Below, piece by piece: positions 47,901 through 58,800 of a stretch of 64,000 nucleotides of DNA; the first letter of the stretch is position 1, and each line of letters opens with the position of its first letter. The stretch is taken from the NCBI RefSeq assembly GCF_037392515.1, contig NC_090281.1, positions 54,848,753 through 54,912,752 on the forward strand, written 5' to 3'. The notes beneath the pieces were generated by a model that ran no database searches, had not been told where the DNA came from, and saw only the letters and a list, made by a program, of their open reading frames with translations. A program made the translations under genes and the position numbers. The DNA comes from Haliotis asinina. Taxonomy: Eukaryota > Mollusca > Gastropoda > Lepetellida > Haliotidae.

Positions 47901-50900
47901 GCATAATCAGTCCATTATCAACCTTGTATCGCATTATCTTCACACCATTGTCTTCACATCAAAGCATTTAATTGAACTACAGTCTTCACATCCTTGCTTT
48001 TAACGACAGACAATTCCTCCAAAGATCCAAACTGGCCATAGGGTTAAACAATTTGTTACTATAATCGAATTATTATCCTCTTAAAATTATCATTGCACTG
48101 ATTTGACCAGTACCCTCTGAGACTACCTTTCATTTATTAGCATATACTGGATTAATTCTCCGATGTTCATTCCAAATTAAACAAAAAATGGAAATATGCA
48201 AAAGAATCATGCGTCTAAAATAGGAAATTTGTAAGCTTACTAACATTTTCAGGAAATGTGTACACTGACTCAGTGAATCTGGAAATATGTATATTTCCAA
48301 AATATTCCAGGAAATTTACACATTTCCAGATTCGAAACATTCACTGTAACATACACACACACATATATATATTTTCTGAGATATTCATCTAAAATATTCA
48401 TTATGCATTTTGCAAATGAATTGTGAGATACTGTGCCTAAAATCCTGTCAGTGAAGTACACTACAAGTGTCTTGCATTTTGTCTTATTTCACTGATGTCA
48501 CACTCACTTAATAATTGCTGAAATATTTGTAATTCCAAATTACACAGTGAGCAGATCAGTACAAGAGCTTCTTTTCCTGTCCGCACCTGTGCCGCTCTAT
48601 CGTGAACATCATGAGGAAATATACATCATGAATAGATTATTTGTCACAATATAATTAATATTTGTTGAAACTAAACTACTGGACTGATTAATATTCCTCC
48701 TTGCTACATCAAAATGACACCTTATTTTTTTCCACGGTTTACAAAGGACCTAATTTCATGACTCACTTAGTAATCCATTATTAATTGTGAAACAGCCATG
48801 TTTCCATATTGAATATTTCATCTAAATCAACAAACTATTTCATTTTCTCTCACCATTGCTTGGATTGATTGCAAAGAAGCCCTGATTATTTCCTTTCTGG
48901 ATGGAGTATCTCACTGTCCCATACACGCCATCATCGCGGTCTTGCGCATGGACGGTCAGCAACGGCTGCAGTGACAGCCCCTCCTTGATGTTGGTGTTGT
49001 AGGTTGCAGGGTCAAACACAGGGCGGTTGTCGTTGACATCCTCCACCGAGATTCTCACCAAAGTGTTTGTGCTCAATCCGTCTGGAACACAAACATATGT
49101 CCAGCATAAGTACTGGCTTAATAATCACCTGAATATGACCATAACATTCGTTTGAGGTCATCATGAACAACAGCAATTAATGTCACTTAATTTTAAATTC
49201 AACACAAGTTGGAGAGTTTATTACATGTATTTGAATTGAGAACGACCTTTTCATGAGATTTGGATCATTCATATAGCAAACAATTATGAATCATTTACAG
49301 ATCTCTTTTCTTCAATGTCAAGCAACATGAAAGGACTGTGTTTACTGAAAGAGTTAATTAATATTTTCACACTCCATCAATGACTCAATTTCAACCATTC
49401 AAAGGGAAAGCTGTAACCATCTCGCTCAAATAAAAGCATTTGGAAGGATATTTAAAAAATCAGAAATATCGATAATGAAACACAATTCATTATCAAAGGC
49501 AAGAAAATCCAAATGTCACTAAGACTTGGCATTAGAGTTCAGCTTCCAATTTAGAGCTTGTACAAAACACTGAATGATTAGGTGACATGAAGGTTTTGTC
49601 CATGGCTAATTTTCGTCAGACAAGAGCAACATATTTCCCAATGGACTTCACCCAAAAATGTCCGTCGTGCATGACATTCATTGGAAGGAGCAGAAGTGCA
49701 AAGAAAGTCTCCTCACTGACGTGAGCCTAAAATTAATCTTTGTAAGTGTGACCGAAAATTCACACAATTGTCCCTGTACTGTGCAAGTGTCTTCATGCCA
49801 GGAAAAGATTGTGACAAATAATCTGATTTGTACTTCCCCTGCCATAACATGGGTAAGAGTAATTATCCAGCAACATGGTGTAATCACATTGTAATCATAC
49901 AGATCAGCTAGGAGGGTAACCTCTGAAGAGAACACCAAGAAATATGTGTATGCTGATCTGACTGTCCTCGATGAGACCTCGAGATCCCTACAGTGGGTAA
50001 TTGCACATGAAGCTGGTGAGGTAATTGTATTTGCAGAGTATCTCAAGTCTGATGGCATCCTATGTCACCTGATACTCACATATTAAACCATTCCATGAAT
50101 CCCAGTGTGTAACAGGAGTAGATATTACTTCAGGTCATAGAAAATATTGCACATCATCTCCAACATAATCTCATCTTGTGTTGTAGTAAATCATATAAAT
50201 GTCACCAAAGATATTAGGATGAGCTGTCAGATTGATACCCGACTCTTTTCCACTAACATATCATGTGATGGTGATATTGTGAAGTAATTAATTCTGAAAA
50301 AGCACATAAATTGATTTAAAAAATTGGAATTGATGAAATATGTTTCTGCTTTGATTCACCCTACTCATATGACCAATGTTTGCAGTTGACTTCACCGTAG
50401 TTTCAATAGTCATTGGAACCATGCAATTGGCATTATCAAGAAACTGTACTGATGAGTTCACAAGCCAAGTTTTTGTCATTAGTCAGTTCGTCCAACTTTT
50501 TCTCACAAAATTCAATGTAGGCAGTCAAAAAGTAAGACAAAATTCTTTACTTCAAGATTAGCACTGCAACAAATGGAATAAAAACAAACAGGTTTAACCA
50601 TGACAAGATTAAAAAAAAGACACATGATCTTAATTTGCTGGAACAAAGACTTTTGAGTACATATTTTACATTCCTTACAGTGAGAGAGTGATAAAATTTT
50701 ACCTGATCAATGAAAGAATGAGCAAAAACAACTGATTAAGAACTTTATTTTAACGGTCTGTTTTGGCATACTGCATCAAAATCCAACAATTGTCTGATGC
50801 CCAAGTGAGAAAATCAACAGGTATAGTGGAAAGACTATCAGGGCAAATGATTTTACATGCCGAATGTACCTGAGTACACTACGAGTTTTAAAATGATATC

Positions 50901-52254
50901 CACCCCTGGAACTATTACAAATTAAATCTATATACTAAGTGCTTTGCTTTGCAATTGTGATAGAACCTGTTACACCTGAATTTATGGGAGGTAGACGGAA
51001 GGATCCACACTATTTGGAGTCTAGGTCTAGGTCATGATGACATAATTAGTGCCATGAACTGAGATATTATATTTGTCTTATTACTGGAATCATTAACTGT
51101 TAGGTTGTTATACATATTAATAATTGAGCTTGCAGCAAACACCATGGAAACTGACTGATTCAAATCTTGAATCTTCATCGATATCTTATTTGCCAAAGTC
51201 TGGTTTTCCTTTGAATGATCAGCAGTGATTCAGCTTTACCCAGAAATTATGGCTGTAGTCCCACAACCTAAACAGTGTCATACATCTAGTGCTGCCCTTC
51301 AGTAGACCCTTGCCTAAACGATGCTGTAATCTAGTGCTTTTTCTGAATGATCAGTTGCCACAGCAGGAAATTGGGGTTGCAGATAGGTGTCCAGGAAGAC
51401 GGATCTTGGAGAATGAGAACGGCTTTGGTAAAGTAGATAGGTTTCGTAATATGAATGAGCATTTTATACATCTAATGTGTTGATTGTGCTTTGGGTCAAT
51501 ATGAGGAACTAAGCCTGCGACTGGAAGGGTGTTGCAGATAGGGGGCACTTGTGTTGTAGATCTGGTTGGAGATTGAGATTTGGGTGGAATGGAGTGTGTT
51601 GTGTGGGCCAGGTGTTGATACTGTCTGTGGATCAGTGCTTGAGGTAATGTAGTGATTTGGGTGTGTGTGTGAGGGTGTTTGATGTTGTGTGGGGATGCTG
51701 AGGTTGTTTCAGAGTGTTTAAAGTTCTATAAGGGTGTTTGGGATTCTGTAACGGTGTTTTAAGCTGTGAAATGGTGTTTGAACCGGATGGGTAACTGGTG
51801 CTGATGTTGTTGGAGGGTGTCTGTGGTTATAGAGGGGGTTCTGGGGTCGTAGGAGGGGGTCTGTGGTTGGAGAAGGGGGTGTGGGGTTGTGGAAGGGAGT
51901 CTGGGGTTGTGGAAGGGGGTCTGGGGTTGTAGGAGCGGGTCTGGGTTGTAGACGGGTGTCCTGACTAGTGAAAAGAGATTTGAGGTTGCAGATGGTTTCC
52001 AGAGGTCATGAATGAGTGTTTGAGATTCTAAAGGTGTTCTGTAAGTTGGTATGGCAGATGCAGGTAAATTACTCACCTCTATCACTAGCTCTGACCATGA
52101 AATTATATGTTGGGTTCTGCTCATAATCCAAGGTTCTCGCAATACACAACTGTCCAGAATCGGAGTTGATTGAAAACTCCAGGGGTTGGCCAACTCCTTC
52201 CATGTCATAGGTGACTGGTGCATTTTGTCCACACTCTGGATCAATCGCCGAGAC
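33317..52254 (-). CDS. dachsous: dachsous protocadherin, 3' 18 coding exons (5' exons outside window)
   Basis: Eighteen exons with AG/GT borders join in one frame to 8,235 bases (2,744 residues plus stop). They encode about 22 cadherin repeats (first one partial), 19 of the 21 linkers keeping a recognisable DxNDN-like motif, a transmembrane helix at about 34511-34585 followed by six arginines, and a ~397-residue tail. The tail contains NWDYLLNWGPQYQPLAHVF, which I recognise from dachsous (DCHS1/Ds) and which resembles the beta-catenin-binding segment of classical cadherins. Dachsous binds Fat at cell contacts and controls planar polarity and Hippo signalling. There are no EGF or laminin-G domains, which argues against Fat and CELSR. 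Known dachsous proteins have 27 repeats, so roughly five repeats and the signal peptide should lie beyond position 64000. The join is from my own splice-site reading, and every junction restores cadherin spelling. Confidence 0.93.
36075..36174 (+). repeat. 25-bp minisatellite, 4 units, in the last dachsous intron
   Basis: Unit 'aaactgacattgcttgttgt' plus 'tgaac'. Starts at 36076, 36101, 36126 and 36151. Lies in the intron between exons 17 and 18. Confidence 0.92.
36387..36558 (-). CDS. dachsous: dachsous exon 17: end of w18, start of w19
   Basis: 172 bases, enters in phase 1, leaves in phase 2. TIYTNKSLTYEAFSSIIELV, linker TDINKYSP (weakened DxNDN), then FEQSSYE. The donor is read as GA|GTACGT, which restores YEVNISEF across the junction. 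Confidence 0.85.
36919..37060 (-). CDS. dachsous: dachsous exon 16: w18 core
   Basis: 142 bases, enters in phase 0, leaves in phase 1. VALEEATPPGRSVITVNATD then ADSGVNKIISYSL and FYINPNT|G. Short and recognised by the ATDADSG calcium motif and the flanking splice sites. Confidence 0.9.
37501..37596 (-). CDS. dachsous: dachsous exon 15: end of w17, start of w18
   Basis: 96 bases (32 codons), phase 0 at both ends. VSDGKHNAFTQIDIYIDDEN followed by DNAPEFSQQNYQ. Too short to stand out as an open frame; recognised by the DENDNAP linker and by in-frame joins on both sides. Confidence 0.9.
37942..38132 (-). CDS. dachsous: dachsous exon 14: middle of w17
   Basis: 191 bases, enters in phase 1, leaves in phase 0. 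RKVGSQVTTVTATDVDFQPK ... FSIDRFSGSISLAKAVDHEI, completing most of w17. Confidence 0.9.
38133..38921. other. dachsous intron (exons 13-14) with a SINE-A copy
   Basis: Noncoding. The SINE-A copy occupies about 38470-38615. No other structure seen. Confidence 0.7.
38470..38615 (-). repeat. SINE-A copy in dachsous intron
   Basis: 'gttttacgtcgcttttagca', 'atattcttgcaacatccccg', 'ccagacatgagcttcacata' and 'gctttaaccattagactacc' in family order. Confidence 0.8.
38922..39216 (-). CDS. dachsous: dachsous exon 13: end of w16, start of w17
   Basis: 295 bases, enters in phase 0, leaves in phase 1. VQANDEDTGRNGQVLYSII, LDREIQDTYQLTIEAVDQG, linker NDENDNAP. Ends within the ISE|N strand; donor GTAAGT. Confidence 0.93.
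39514..39725 (-). CDS. dachsous: dachsous exon 12: end of w15, start of w16
   Basis: 212 bases, enters in phase 1, leaves in phase 0. MISVHNTNLIDYETSPRLRL, linker TDVNDNAP, then VWENNAPETFVTM. Confidence 0.92.
39893..40093 (-). CDS. dachsous: dachsous exon 11: end of w14, start of w15
   Basis: 201 bases, phase 1 at both ends. The w14-w15 linker is degenerate (EITVGSPSAPSLSF, no DxNDN). w15 starts with YHQTIPEDKHNG and leaves after the NANNG turn. Confidence 0.88.
40405..40799 (-). CDS. dachsous: dachsous exon 10: end of w13, start of w14
   Basis: 395 bases, enters in phase 2 and leaves in phase 1. LFDREKKGSYSFDIVAMDGG, linker TDINDNAP, then DPDEGDNGAVEYRM of w14. Leaves after SSTG. Confidence 0.92.
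41167..41536 (-). CDS. dachsous: dachsous exon 9: end of w12, start of w13
   Basis: 370 bases, enters in phase 1 and leaves in phase 2. FSVDPITGDLSCRPLDREST, linker LDENDNDP, then IPEDIQRG and DADKGHNGDVTYSLG. The donor (GG|GTAATC) splits a glycine codon. Confidence 0.92.
41537..42156. other. dachsous intron (exons 8-9)
   Basis: Unique AT-rich sequence. No repeat or coding signal recognised. Confidence 0.6.
42157..42366 (-). CDS. dachsous: dachsous exon 8: end of w11, start of w12
   Basis: 210 bases, phase 1 at both ends. VYVRDGGYPTNYDQATIIIS, linker LDINDNSP, then IPENSEQ and DADTGRNADILYSIT. Confidence 0.92.
42821..43195 (-). CDS. dachsous: dachsous exon 7: end of w10, start of w11
   Basis: 375 bases, phase 1 at both ends. 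LLTIANSLDREEQNSYALNI, linker KDVNDNAP, then ATDADTGSNARL and LDREEKDTYIVS of w11. Confidence 0.93.
43284..43705 (+). repeat. 67-bp minisatellite, about 6 units, in dachsous intron
   Basis: Unit includes 'catctaccacaaatcactgc' and 'cacctactttttattca'. Unit landmarks at 43314, 43381, 43448, 43515, 43582 and 43649 give an exact 67-base period. Because 67 is not a multiple of three, open frames cross it in all three phases and are artefacts. Confidence 0.93.
43986..45026 (-). CDS. dachsous: dachsous exon 6: end of w7, w8, w9, start of w10
   Basis: 1,041 bases, phase 1 at both ends. Linkers GDVNDQAP (one Asn replaced by Gln), VDVNDNAP and IDVNDNNP. w9 includes a short cysteine pair (CPSQDC) not seen in the other repeats here. 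Leaves after the ESTTG turn. Confidence 0.95.
45027..45537. other. dachsous intron (exons 5-6)
   Basis: Noncoding, no repeat recognised. Confidence 0.6.
45538..46657 (-). CDS. dachsous: dachsous exon 5: end of w3, w4, w5, w6, start of w7
   Basis: 1,120 bases, enters in phase 0, leaves after one base. Contains four canonical linkers (LDINDNSP, KDVNDNPP, TDDNDNDP, LDINDNPP) and four LD(R/Y)E strands (LDYEHQQ, LDREDKD, LDREQES among them). One of two unusually long repeat exons without introns between repeats. Confidence 0.95.
46658..47240. other. dachsous intron (exons 4-5)
   Basis: Noncoding, no repeat recognised. Confidence 0.6.
47241..47401 (-). CDS. dachsous: dachsous exon 4: middle of w3
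   Basis: 161 bases, enters in phase 1 and leaves in phase 0. Encodes VKYRILSGANNWFAISTTTG ... LDRETRTSVLLSVEAES, including the LDRE strand typical of cadherin repeats. Confidence 0.88.
47646..47894 (-). CDS. dachsous: dachsous exon 3: end of w2, start of w3
   Basis: 249 bases, phase 1 at both ends. VISLAKILPNGERTYDLEVQ closes w2, but the linker reads SITGASAFPPTF instead of DxNDNxP, so one calcium site is probably lost. It then begins w3 (YNFSISEGAG). Confidence 0.88.
47895..48853. other. dachsous intron (exons 2-3) with an imperfect inverted repeat
   Basis: AT-rich. An imperfect inverted repeat pairs about 48272-48295 (GTGAATCTGGAAATATGTAT) with 48313-48345. No coding signal. Confidence 0.55.
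48854..49081 (-). CDS. dachsous: dachsous exon 2: end of w1, start of w2
   Basis: 228 bases, phase 1 at both ends. It completes w1 with VEDVNDNRPVF and begins w2 (YNTNIKEG, QDRDDGVYG, FFAINPSNG). The donor falls directly after the NPSNG turn. Confidence 0.9.
49082..51550. other. dachsous intron (exons 1-2), left part
   Basis: Noncoding. No repeat or gene recognised; two overlapping short frames on opposite strands at 49658-50058 have no domain. Confidence 0.5.
51661..52040 (+). repeat. degenerate 20-bp minisatellite, G-rich core
   Basis: Successive 20-base words keep register, for example CTGGGGTTGTGGAAGGGGGT at 51901-51920 and AAGTTCTATAAGGGTGTTTG at 51721-51740. About 19 units are visible. 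The core 51821-51960 is rich in G runs on the + strand, the template strand of dachsous. Confidence 0.8.
52077..52254 (-). CDS. dachsous: dachsous exon 1 in window: part of cadherin repeat w1
   Basis: 178 bases, enters in phase 0 after an AG and leaves after one base of a codon. It encodes VSAIDPECGQNAPVTYDMEG ... NFMVRASDR, the C-terminal two thirds of a cadherin repeat. The preceding exon is not in the window. The donor (GAG|GTGAGTA) lies about 30 bases from a degenerate 20-bp minisatellite. Confidence 0.9.
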
Positions 52255-52640
52255 CTGCAAGAACAATACAGGTGCCATTAGTAATCCATTCACTGACATC
52301 AGGATACTACCGGATATCATAGTCCTCTCCCCATTAGGTCGGGTTACAATTTGAAGACATGCTAATGGCACTGAAACCACAATAACATTTCAACACTAAA
52401 CATTGAAACTGTTTCTGTTGATTTGAAAACAGGATGACATTCTTTGCTGAACGTCTCAGCTTCATGGAATCAGTTTCACTTAATATTTCTTTACTGCATC
52501 GTCTACATTTCTGGTCAAAGAGTCCTGAGGTCAATATAAACAATATATTGTGGAAATTTCACGTAAACTTCTGACAAATAATTTATTTAATAAATAAATA
52601 ATAACTTGGATGACACAGGTCAGTGGTTGATGCACTGAGC

Positions 52641-52835
52641 CATGAGTGAGTGAGTTTAGTTTTACACCGCACTCAGCAATATTCCAGCTATATGGCGGCA
52701 GTCTGTATATGACTGAGTCTGGGACAGACAATCCAGTGACCAACAGCATGAGCAATGATCTGCACTAATGAACAAGGTCAGTACGTCTGACCACATAATC
52801 CATTACTTGTCTCTTATGACGAAAACAGGTTAAAT
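52641..52835 (+). repeat. SINE-B copy
   Basis: Well preserved start: 'catgagtgagtgagtttagt', 'tttacaccgcactcagcaat', 'attccagctatatggcggca', 'gtctgggacagacaatccag' and 'caacagcatgagcaatgatc'. Confidence 0.88.
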
Positions 52836-55800
52836 TACTAAAGGCAAGTAATTTGAGGAGGTGACAGCATGAGTAAGAACATCTAGGATGAGTCATGTAA
52901 ACCTCAAGACATGCATTACCATGCACACAGTGTCCATTTTATCTTTTTGTGTTACCATAAAAAAGCTACAACAGAAAATTCACATGAAAAACAATACAAA
53001 AATTCCACAATTAAGTCCAGTTTTCTATCTACGTATTCACCAGTTAAACAGTTGAAGTCATTTCAACACACACTTTTACACTGAAGAGGCATGTTGTTTA
53101 TGAGCAAAACCTTTGTCCCCATTTTCAGCCATACACAAATGCCTCGAATTCCTCCAAGAGGATAATTTTCAATAAGTGAACCTGTCTAAGTATAACTAAA
53201 TCTGCTGTGAAAAGTTTTTGTTCTGCTTGTTTGAAACAGAATATTGTGTTAATCCACGCTGCACGTTTCACGACTCGCTGACTGTGTTCGCTAATGTAGC
53301 CAAATCCACACAAAAATGAACAGATATTAAGCAATGACACAAACATGTACACGCTCCTACCAGTATTATTACACCTTGATAAAGAGTGACAATTTCACCA
53401 AGATAATGCCAGATAATCTGTCAGTTTAACGTGATGCTCAGGGCTGTGCTGCAAATCTGTGATCATTTTGTTCTGTTAAGGTCTAAAATCTGTTTTACAC
53501 CATCATGCCGTCAATTTGGCTTAAAAATTATTTTGAATGTTTGAGGACAAAGTGACATTTACAACTGTTTGTCCTGTCAGATGCTGTCTATTTGCCTTCA
53601 AACCTCAGATCTATTTGTATCCATACTAAATATACTTCCATTGCAGAGGCAGAGCTACAATTTCAATAACATTCATCAACCTCTCAATCACAGCCCGAAA
53701 TCACAATCTTTTGAAACATCTCAAATTTCTATTAAAATACTTCAAAACCAATTCCCTGAAGATTTTTCCCTAATCCACCTTAAGAATTCCACAACAAAAC
53801 TTGGACATTGTGTTGGTCAAGTTAGTGTTCAGCTTTAGTGTTGGCACAATGGGTAATCCGGACTCTAGCTGGCTCGACCCAGCAGGAGTGATCTGTCGGT
53901 TTGCAACTCAATAACAACCATCAAGGTGCCTGAAGTATCAACCCTGTGCCACAATCGCTGCTAGTTTAAATACACACAACTACTGAAAAGGAATGAGTGT
54001 GCCAAAGGGCGATGGAGTAACCTTTTGTCGAGACGCCAATCTAGCGTTTTACTTCAATCCCGACATATATATTCCTCGTCACGTGTGTTATAACTCCCTA
54101 AATGACATCTCCATTGTTGAGGAAACTTCAGCATGTTTCCCTGTTATCATTCACTTTGCTGTGAATTCTGTTGAACATTTCAAGGTATTGTGTTTACAAA
54201 ATGAGTCCCCCAACCTTTACATGCATGTGGGTTAGACAATGTAGGATGATGCTGCTGCCCAACTGTTATACTAAACATAAATTCCACTGTTTTTAGGTCA
54301 GCTGGGCTAATGCTTGCATGGAGAGATTTTGTTTTGCTTGTTATTCACAATACCAGTGGCATCTGGAAAGGGTATTCACCAGTTTCATGAATATACATTT
54401 CATGAATTCAATACCCAGTCTGACAGAAGATTTTCATTTCGAAAAGACATGGATGCATTTAGCAGTGAGTGAAGGCAGGCTTTGATTATCAATATCATGT
54501 AATATCAATACAGATTGGTTACACAGGTACAGCTGGCACTCTTTGTGATGAATTCGCCACATATTTTCAAGACATGTGAAGAGATTTAATCACACCCAGA
54601 TGTGTTTTATCAAACAGCATATTGTTAATGGCAGATACATGTACACATGTCATGTATGTAACACATCTATAACCCAAGCACTTTGGAATTTGAAATCCAC
54701 ATTTTTTTCTCTTCATACACATCAAATTAATCCCGCATCTTTAGAGCAGTGAACGAAACGTGTAGCAAGAAAGGTGGCAAGAACATCAAACAAAGAAACT
54801 CATTTTTTTTAAAATGTGTGTGCAAAAGACACAAACAGGCTCCTATTGCAGCTGTCAAATCATGGGTCTGATTGCCGTCACATTTGTGTGGAAGCAACAA
54901 GAGTCTCTATAAATGCAATGTTTACTAACATGCACCATGTGAAAACACGATGTAATTGCCACCATCACTCACAAGATGGAATGCATATGTGACCTCATCT
55001 CCGCAGAGCATTCAGCAATCGACAGGCGTATATTTCAATTCATGCACAATACACTGCAGTTCTACTGACATTTACGTGTGTTGACTGCACATCGACTTAG
55101 ATAAACAGTTCAGAAGGGTGGGAGTATCCTGCTTTCAAGTTTGAGCTGGACAAGACTTCAGCGACATACATTTGGAAAATGACAGATAAAATATACATGC
55201 TTTCAACAGCTTTGTGTATTGCTTTAACATGGTATGGTCCTGCTGATAATAAATAACCCTGAATGTGTTTATGTGAAAGGAAATAGTGTTTATTCTAGCA
55301 ATGTGTAAAAAAATCCTATGAATCTTCAATGAAACACAAAGCTTTGGACAAAAACTTACTCAAGACTTCATGTCTCAGAAAATATTGTGTTGTTGTGAAA
55401 TGTTTTAAAATTCAAGACTAAGGACCCAAAAGAAAGATATTGACTTAGTCAATATCACATGCCCGGGCAAAGTCACTGGGGTACAAGATTGATTTTGATG
55501 CATTCACCAAATTTCTGTTATTATCTTGACAAAATCAAAAGTTTTGTCTCATCTACATGGACTGGAAAGAGCATGTGAAAAAAAAAAAAATAATAATAAT
55601 AAATACATTAAAACTCGCCAATTTCATTACCTAGACTACCAAGTTCATTAAACTACAAGAGGTTAACTAGGCATACTTTAATTCAATTGTTTGACATGGT
55701 TTTCTATAGCTGTATGTGCAGTTCATTTAATGATTTAACACTACAAGTCTTCTGACTAATGTCTGTCCAACATAGCCCTCAAACAGAGTGGATTCTGACA

Positions 55801-58800
55801 CCGAAAACTTGAAAAGAGTTGTGTATTGACATTGGAAATGTCAGAATGTTATGGCTGATCTCTACAACTTGATTACAATGTCTTGAGACATTCTGTGCCT
55901 ATTACTGCAGCATAGTCCATAGTTTCCCCCAACATTCTGTCCAAGCTGGTAACAGTCACAGTGAGGTTATTCTAGGGCATTCTACTGACACAACTGGCGC
56001 AATTTGGTCTGGGTCACATGTGGCACTTGCTGATAGTTGGTTAGGCAGATAGTTGGTCAGCTCATAGTCCTAACATCACTGGTAAGCTCAAAGGTGGTCC
56101 TCCAAGACAAACCTCATTTTGCTTCTGTGCCAAATACATTCCTGAGATCTGAAGACAACTAAATGCCTCAACACATTTTATCAAACCACCTGTGCAGGAC
56201 TACTTGAGTTGTGGAATCAGTTCAAAATCTCAACAAATGGGGTTAATTAATCCCAAAATATCTTTTCTTGAATTGTCGAACCTAATACGACAGGAGCAAT
56301 AGATACACGAGTAGCAGAAAACCCTTTGATAGTGATCCTTTCCCTAGGTTTCTTTCACCCTTAACAAATTAACCCTCGTTAGCCTGCAAGAAACGTGTGA
56401 CCTCCCCAAGGGAGGGGCTATCTATAGTTAATTACCACACCCAGTGTGACATCTCCTTATAGCTTTTTTTCTCTTCACATTCCAGTCATCCAAGACTCCA
56501 TCCATCATAAAAGCTTTAATTCCATGTTCTGTCAACGTCATACAGAATATTCTCAGCAAACCTATAATTTTACCACCGTTGGCGACCCAATCTCCATGAC
56601 TGAATAGTTCACAACATGTGCTCTGTCTACAGTCAATAATTACCTGCAGTCTATCAGAATAAATCACCCAGGCTTGCAAGCAGGATCTACAGCCCGGCTG
56701 CCTTTCAGCCACCTGATGGCCAATCGGTCACTTGAGGCCAGCCAGAACAGTCTTTGTGACTGACCTCTCGGACTTACTGCTAGACCTGCCTCTAGCGCTC
56801 TGCTGGTCAATGTAAGTCCTCAACAGTTTGTTCTCTTTAACCTCCTGCTGTGGCAGTATTTATTACCGTTTTACGGCAATGTATTGGTCATGTGATCGGT
56901 TGGCCAGGCTTGCATTAAACTCTAACTGTCCTTCAGAGCATTGTGATGAACTTGGTTCCACTAATCCCAATGTTTAGCATGGTATCCATGAAGCAACTGG
57001 AGAACTGTTAGTCACAAATTGGTCCAGTGAGAATAGTGCAAGTATTGAAGGTCCCAATGTATGGGATTTAGACGTTGCTAAAAGATCAAGGGTCAGGGAG
57101 TAATATGTCTGCACCAGCTTCCCACATGTAAACACTATACAGCTGATCTTGAAATAAAGAAATTGATTCACACTTGAGAGTTATTCATGGTATTGTAAAG
57201 AGAATTGCCTCCTCCTCTGTTTCCAGTAAACTTTGATGTTGGATGACGACCACCCTCTGTGATGATCCTGAGAGAAGAATCACTAGCCATTTACAGCTGT
57301 CACATCAGCCAGGGACACTCATCAACACACATGTCCAATACCCCGTTCTTTAACATGATCATAGCACTAAACAACTGTCCTTTAACCTGATCATAGCGCT
57401 AAATGACAAACAGTGGCAAGTCTATGTTCAAGTATGGGAGTTACGACTGTCTCAGTGGTATGTTGTCTTGTGGAACGAGACCAAGCCTGGGATTCAAACC
57501 AAGATGCACTATTGATTCCTCTAGCATGCCATCATCCCATCCCTCACACTCTACCAACATTACTAAGAAATCCAAACTGGCAATACAGTCAATATTCAAG
57601 CAATCCTCTGATACTATGACAGCATTAAAAAGATTCAGATTCAACTCTGAAAAAAGTAACGAGGTCTGATTCAATCAAGACACATTAAGCCATGGTTCAT
57701 TCAGTTCTAACACACTTACCACATGTTACCTAAATGGTTCTATTTTGAAGTTACAAATTAGAACTTAATGGTTATTTCACTGCTCGTTATCGGTAAGCCA
57801 TCAGATCTAGTATTCCCATCCTTCTCCAACAGACTATAGCCCTCTGGACTATCTTCACAGCCGCCACAACAATTCAGACAATGACAGGTCAGATGGATTC
57901 TTACATCTGAACGTACTAATGACAATGCCTCGCCTCACTACTGAATCTATGTTCAGCAAATTAACTTCACACAAAGAAAATTATCAAGATTCCTATACAC
58001 CATGTTCTTTAAAATAATGACATCCTCTAATAATTCATCAACTATCAAGATTTGGCTATGTGGTCAACTAGACTAAATGGAAAGAGTGACGCCATTTAAC
58101 AATTACCTAAGGCACTGTCATTACAAGATTGGTAATTTAGGTTGTCACGACATGAACTTTAGTGATAACATATCAATGGTCTCAGCCCCTTCAACCAATT
58201 TTTAGTCTGTAGGCCATTTCATATTGGAAGGTTCAGGAATCTATGATTTGACAGATTGTATGTTTTACAGGACAAATATGACTGAAATATTAAAAGAACT
58301 CCACTTAACGAAACCAGGGTTTAAAAAGGTAATAGCCAAAAAAATTCAAATTTGAATTTTTGGAATCCAAATCCAGTCAATTTCACAGCAGAAAATAAAA
58401 TTAAATCTATTGATTCTAACATTTTTGGAACTCTCATCTGTTGCCATGGATATTTTCCAAGTGTTCCTATGTCAACCTGACCTGCACACATATATATCAT
58501 CACCAACCAAGTTATGAAATTCCAGATAAGCCACACGTACTGATTTCTTACTCAACTCAATAACATAATGACAAGTACAGAATGCAGGCTAACAATGTCT
58601 GTCTGGCACTGATCACACATTGATGAACTGTTTGACATCAAAGATGTGCCAGCGGCATGTGCTTTCCCCAAGTATCTAATCATCTTCTCTCTTGCCCCTT
58701 TTCCTCCATGTCCCTTCCTCAACAAGCCAGCCAACCTGCCATTGCAATAGATATGCTCTGATAGTCAGCGACATGGGACTGTACTTACTAATAAGGGAGG

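Noticed and set aside
49658-50058. Overlapping frames of 78 and 126 codons on opposite strands
   Set aside because: Intronic, without domains. A conserved noncoding element is possible but cannot be judged from one sequence.
33317-52254. Fat-type, CELSR-type or clustered protocadherin instead of dachsous
   Set aside because: No EGF or laminin-G domains before the membrane (Fat, CELSR), far more repeats and introns than clustered protocadherins, and the tail motif NWDYLL...WGPQYQPL is dachsous-like.
52255-52380. Extension of the first dachsous exon to the upstream in-frame methionine (52380)
   Set aside because: The added residues do not look like a cadherin strand, while a good acceptor (TTCTTGCAG) sits exactly where cadherin spelling begins.
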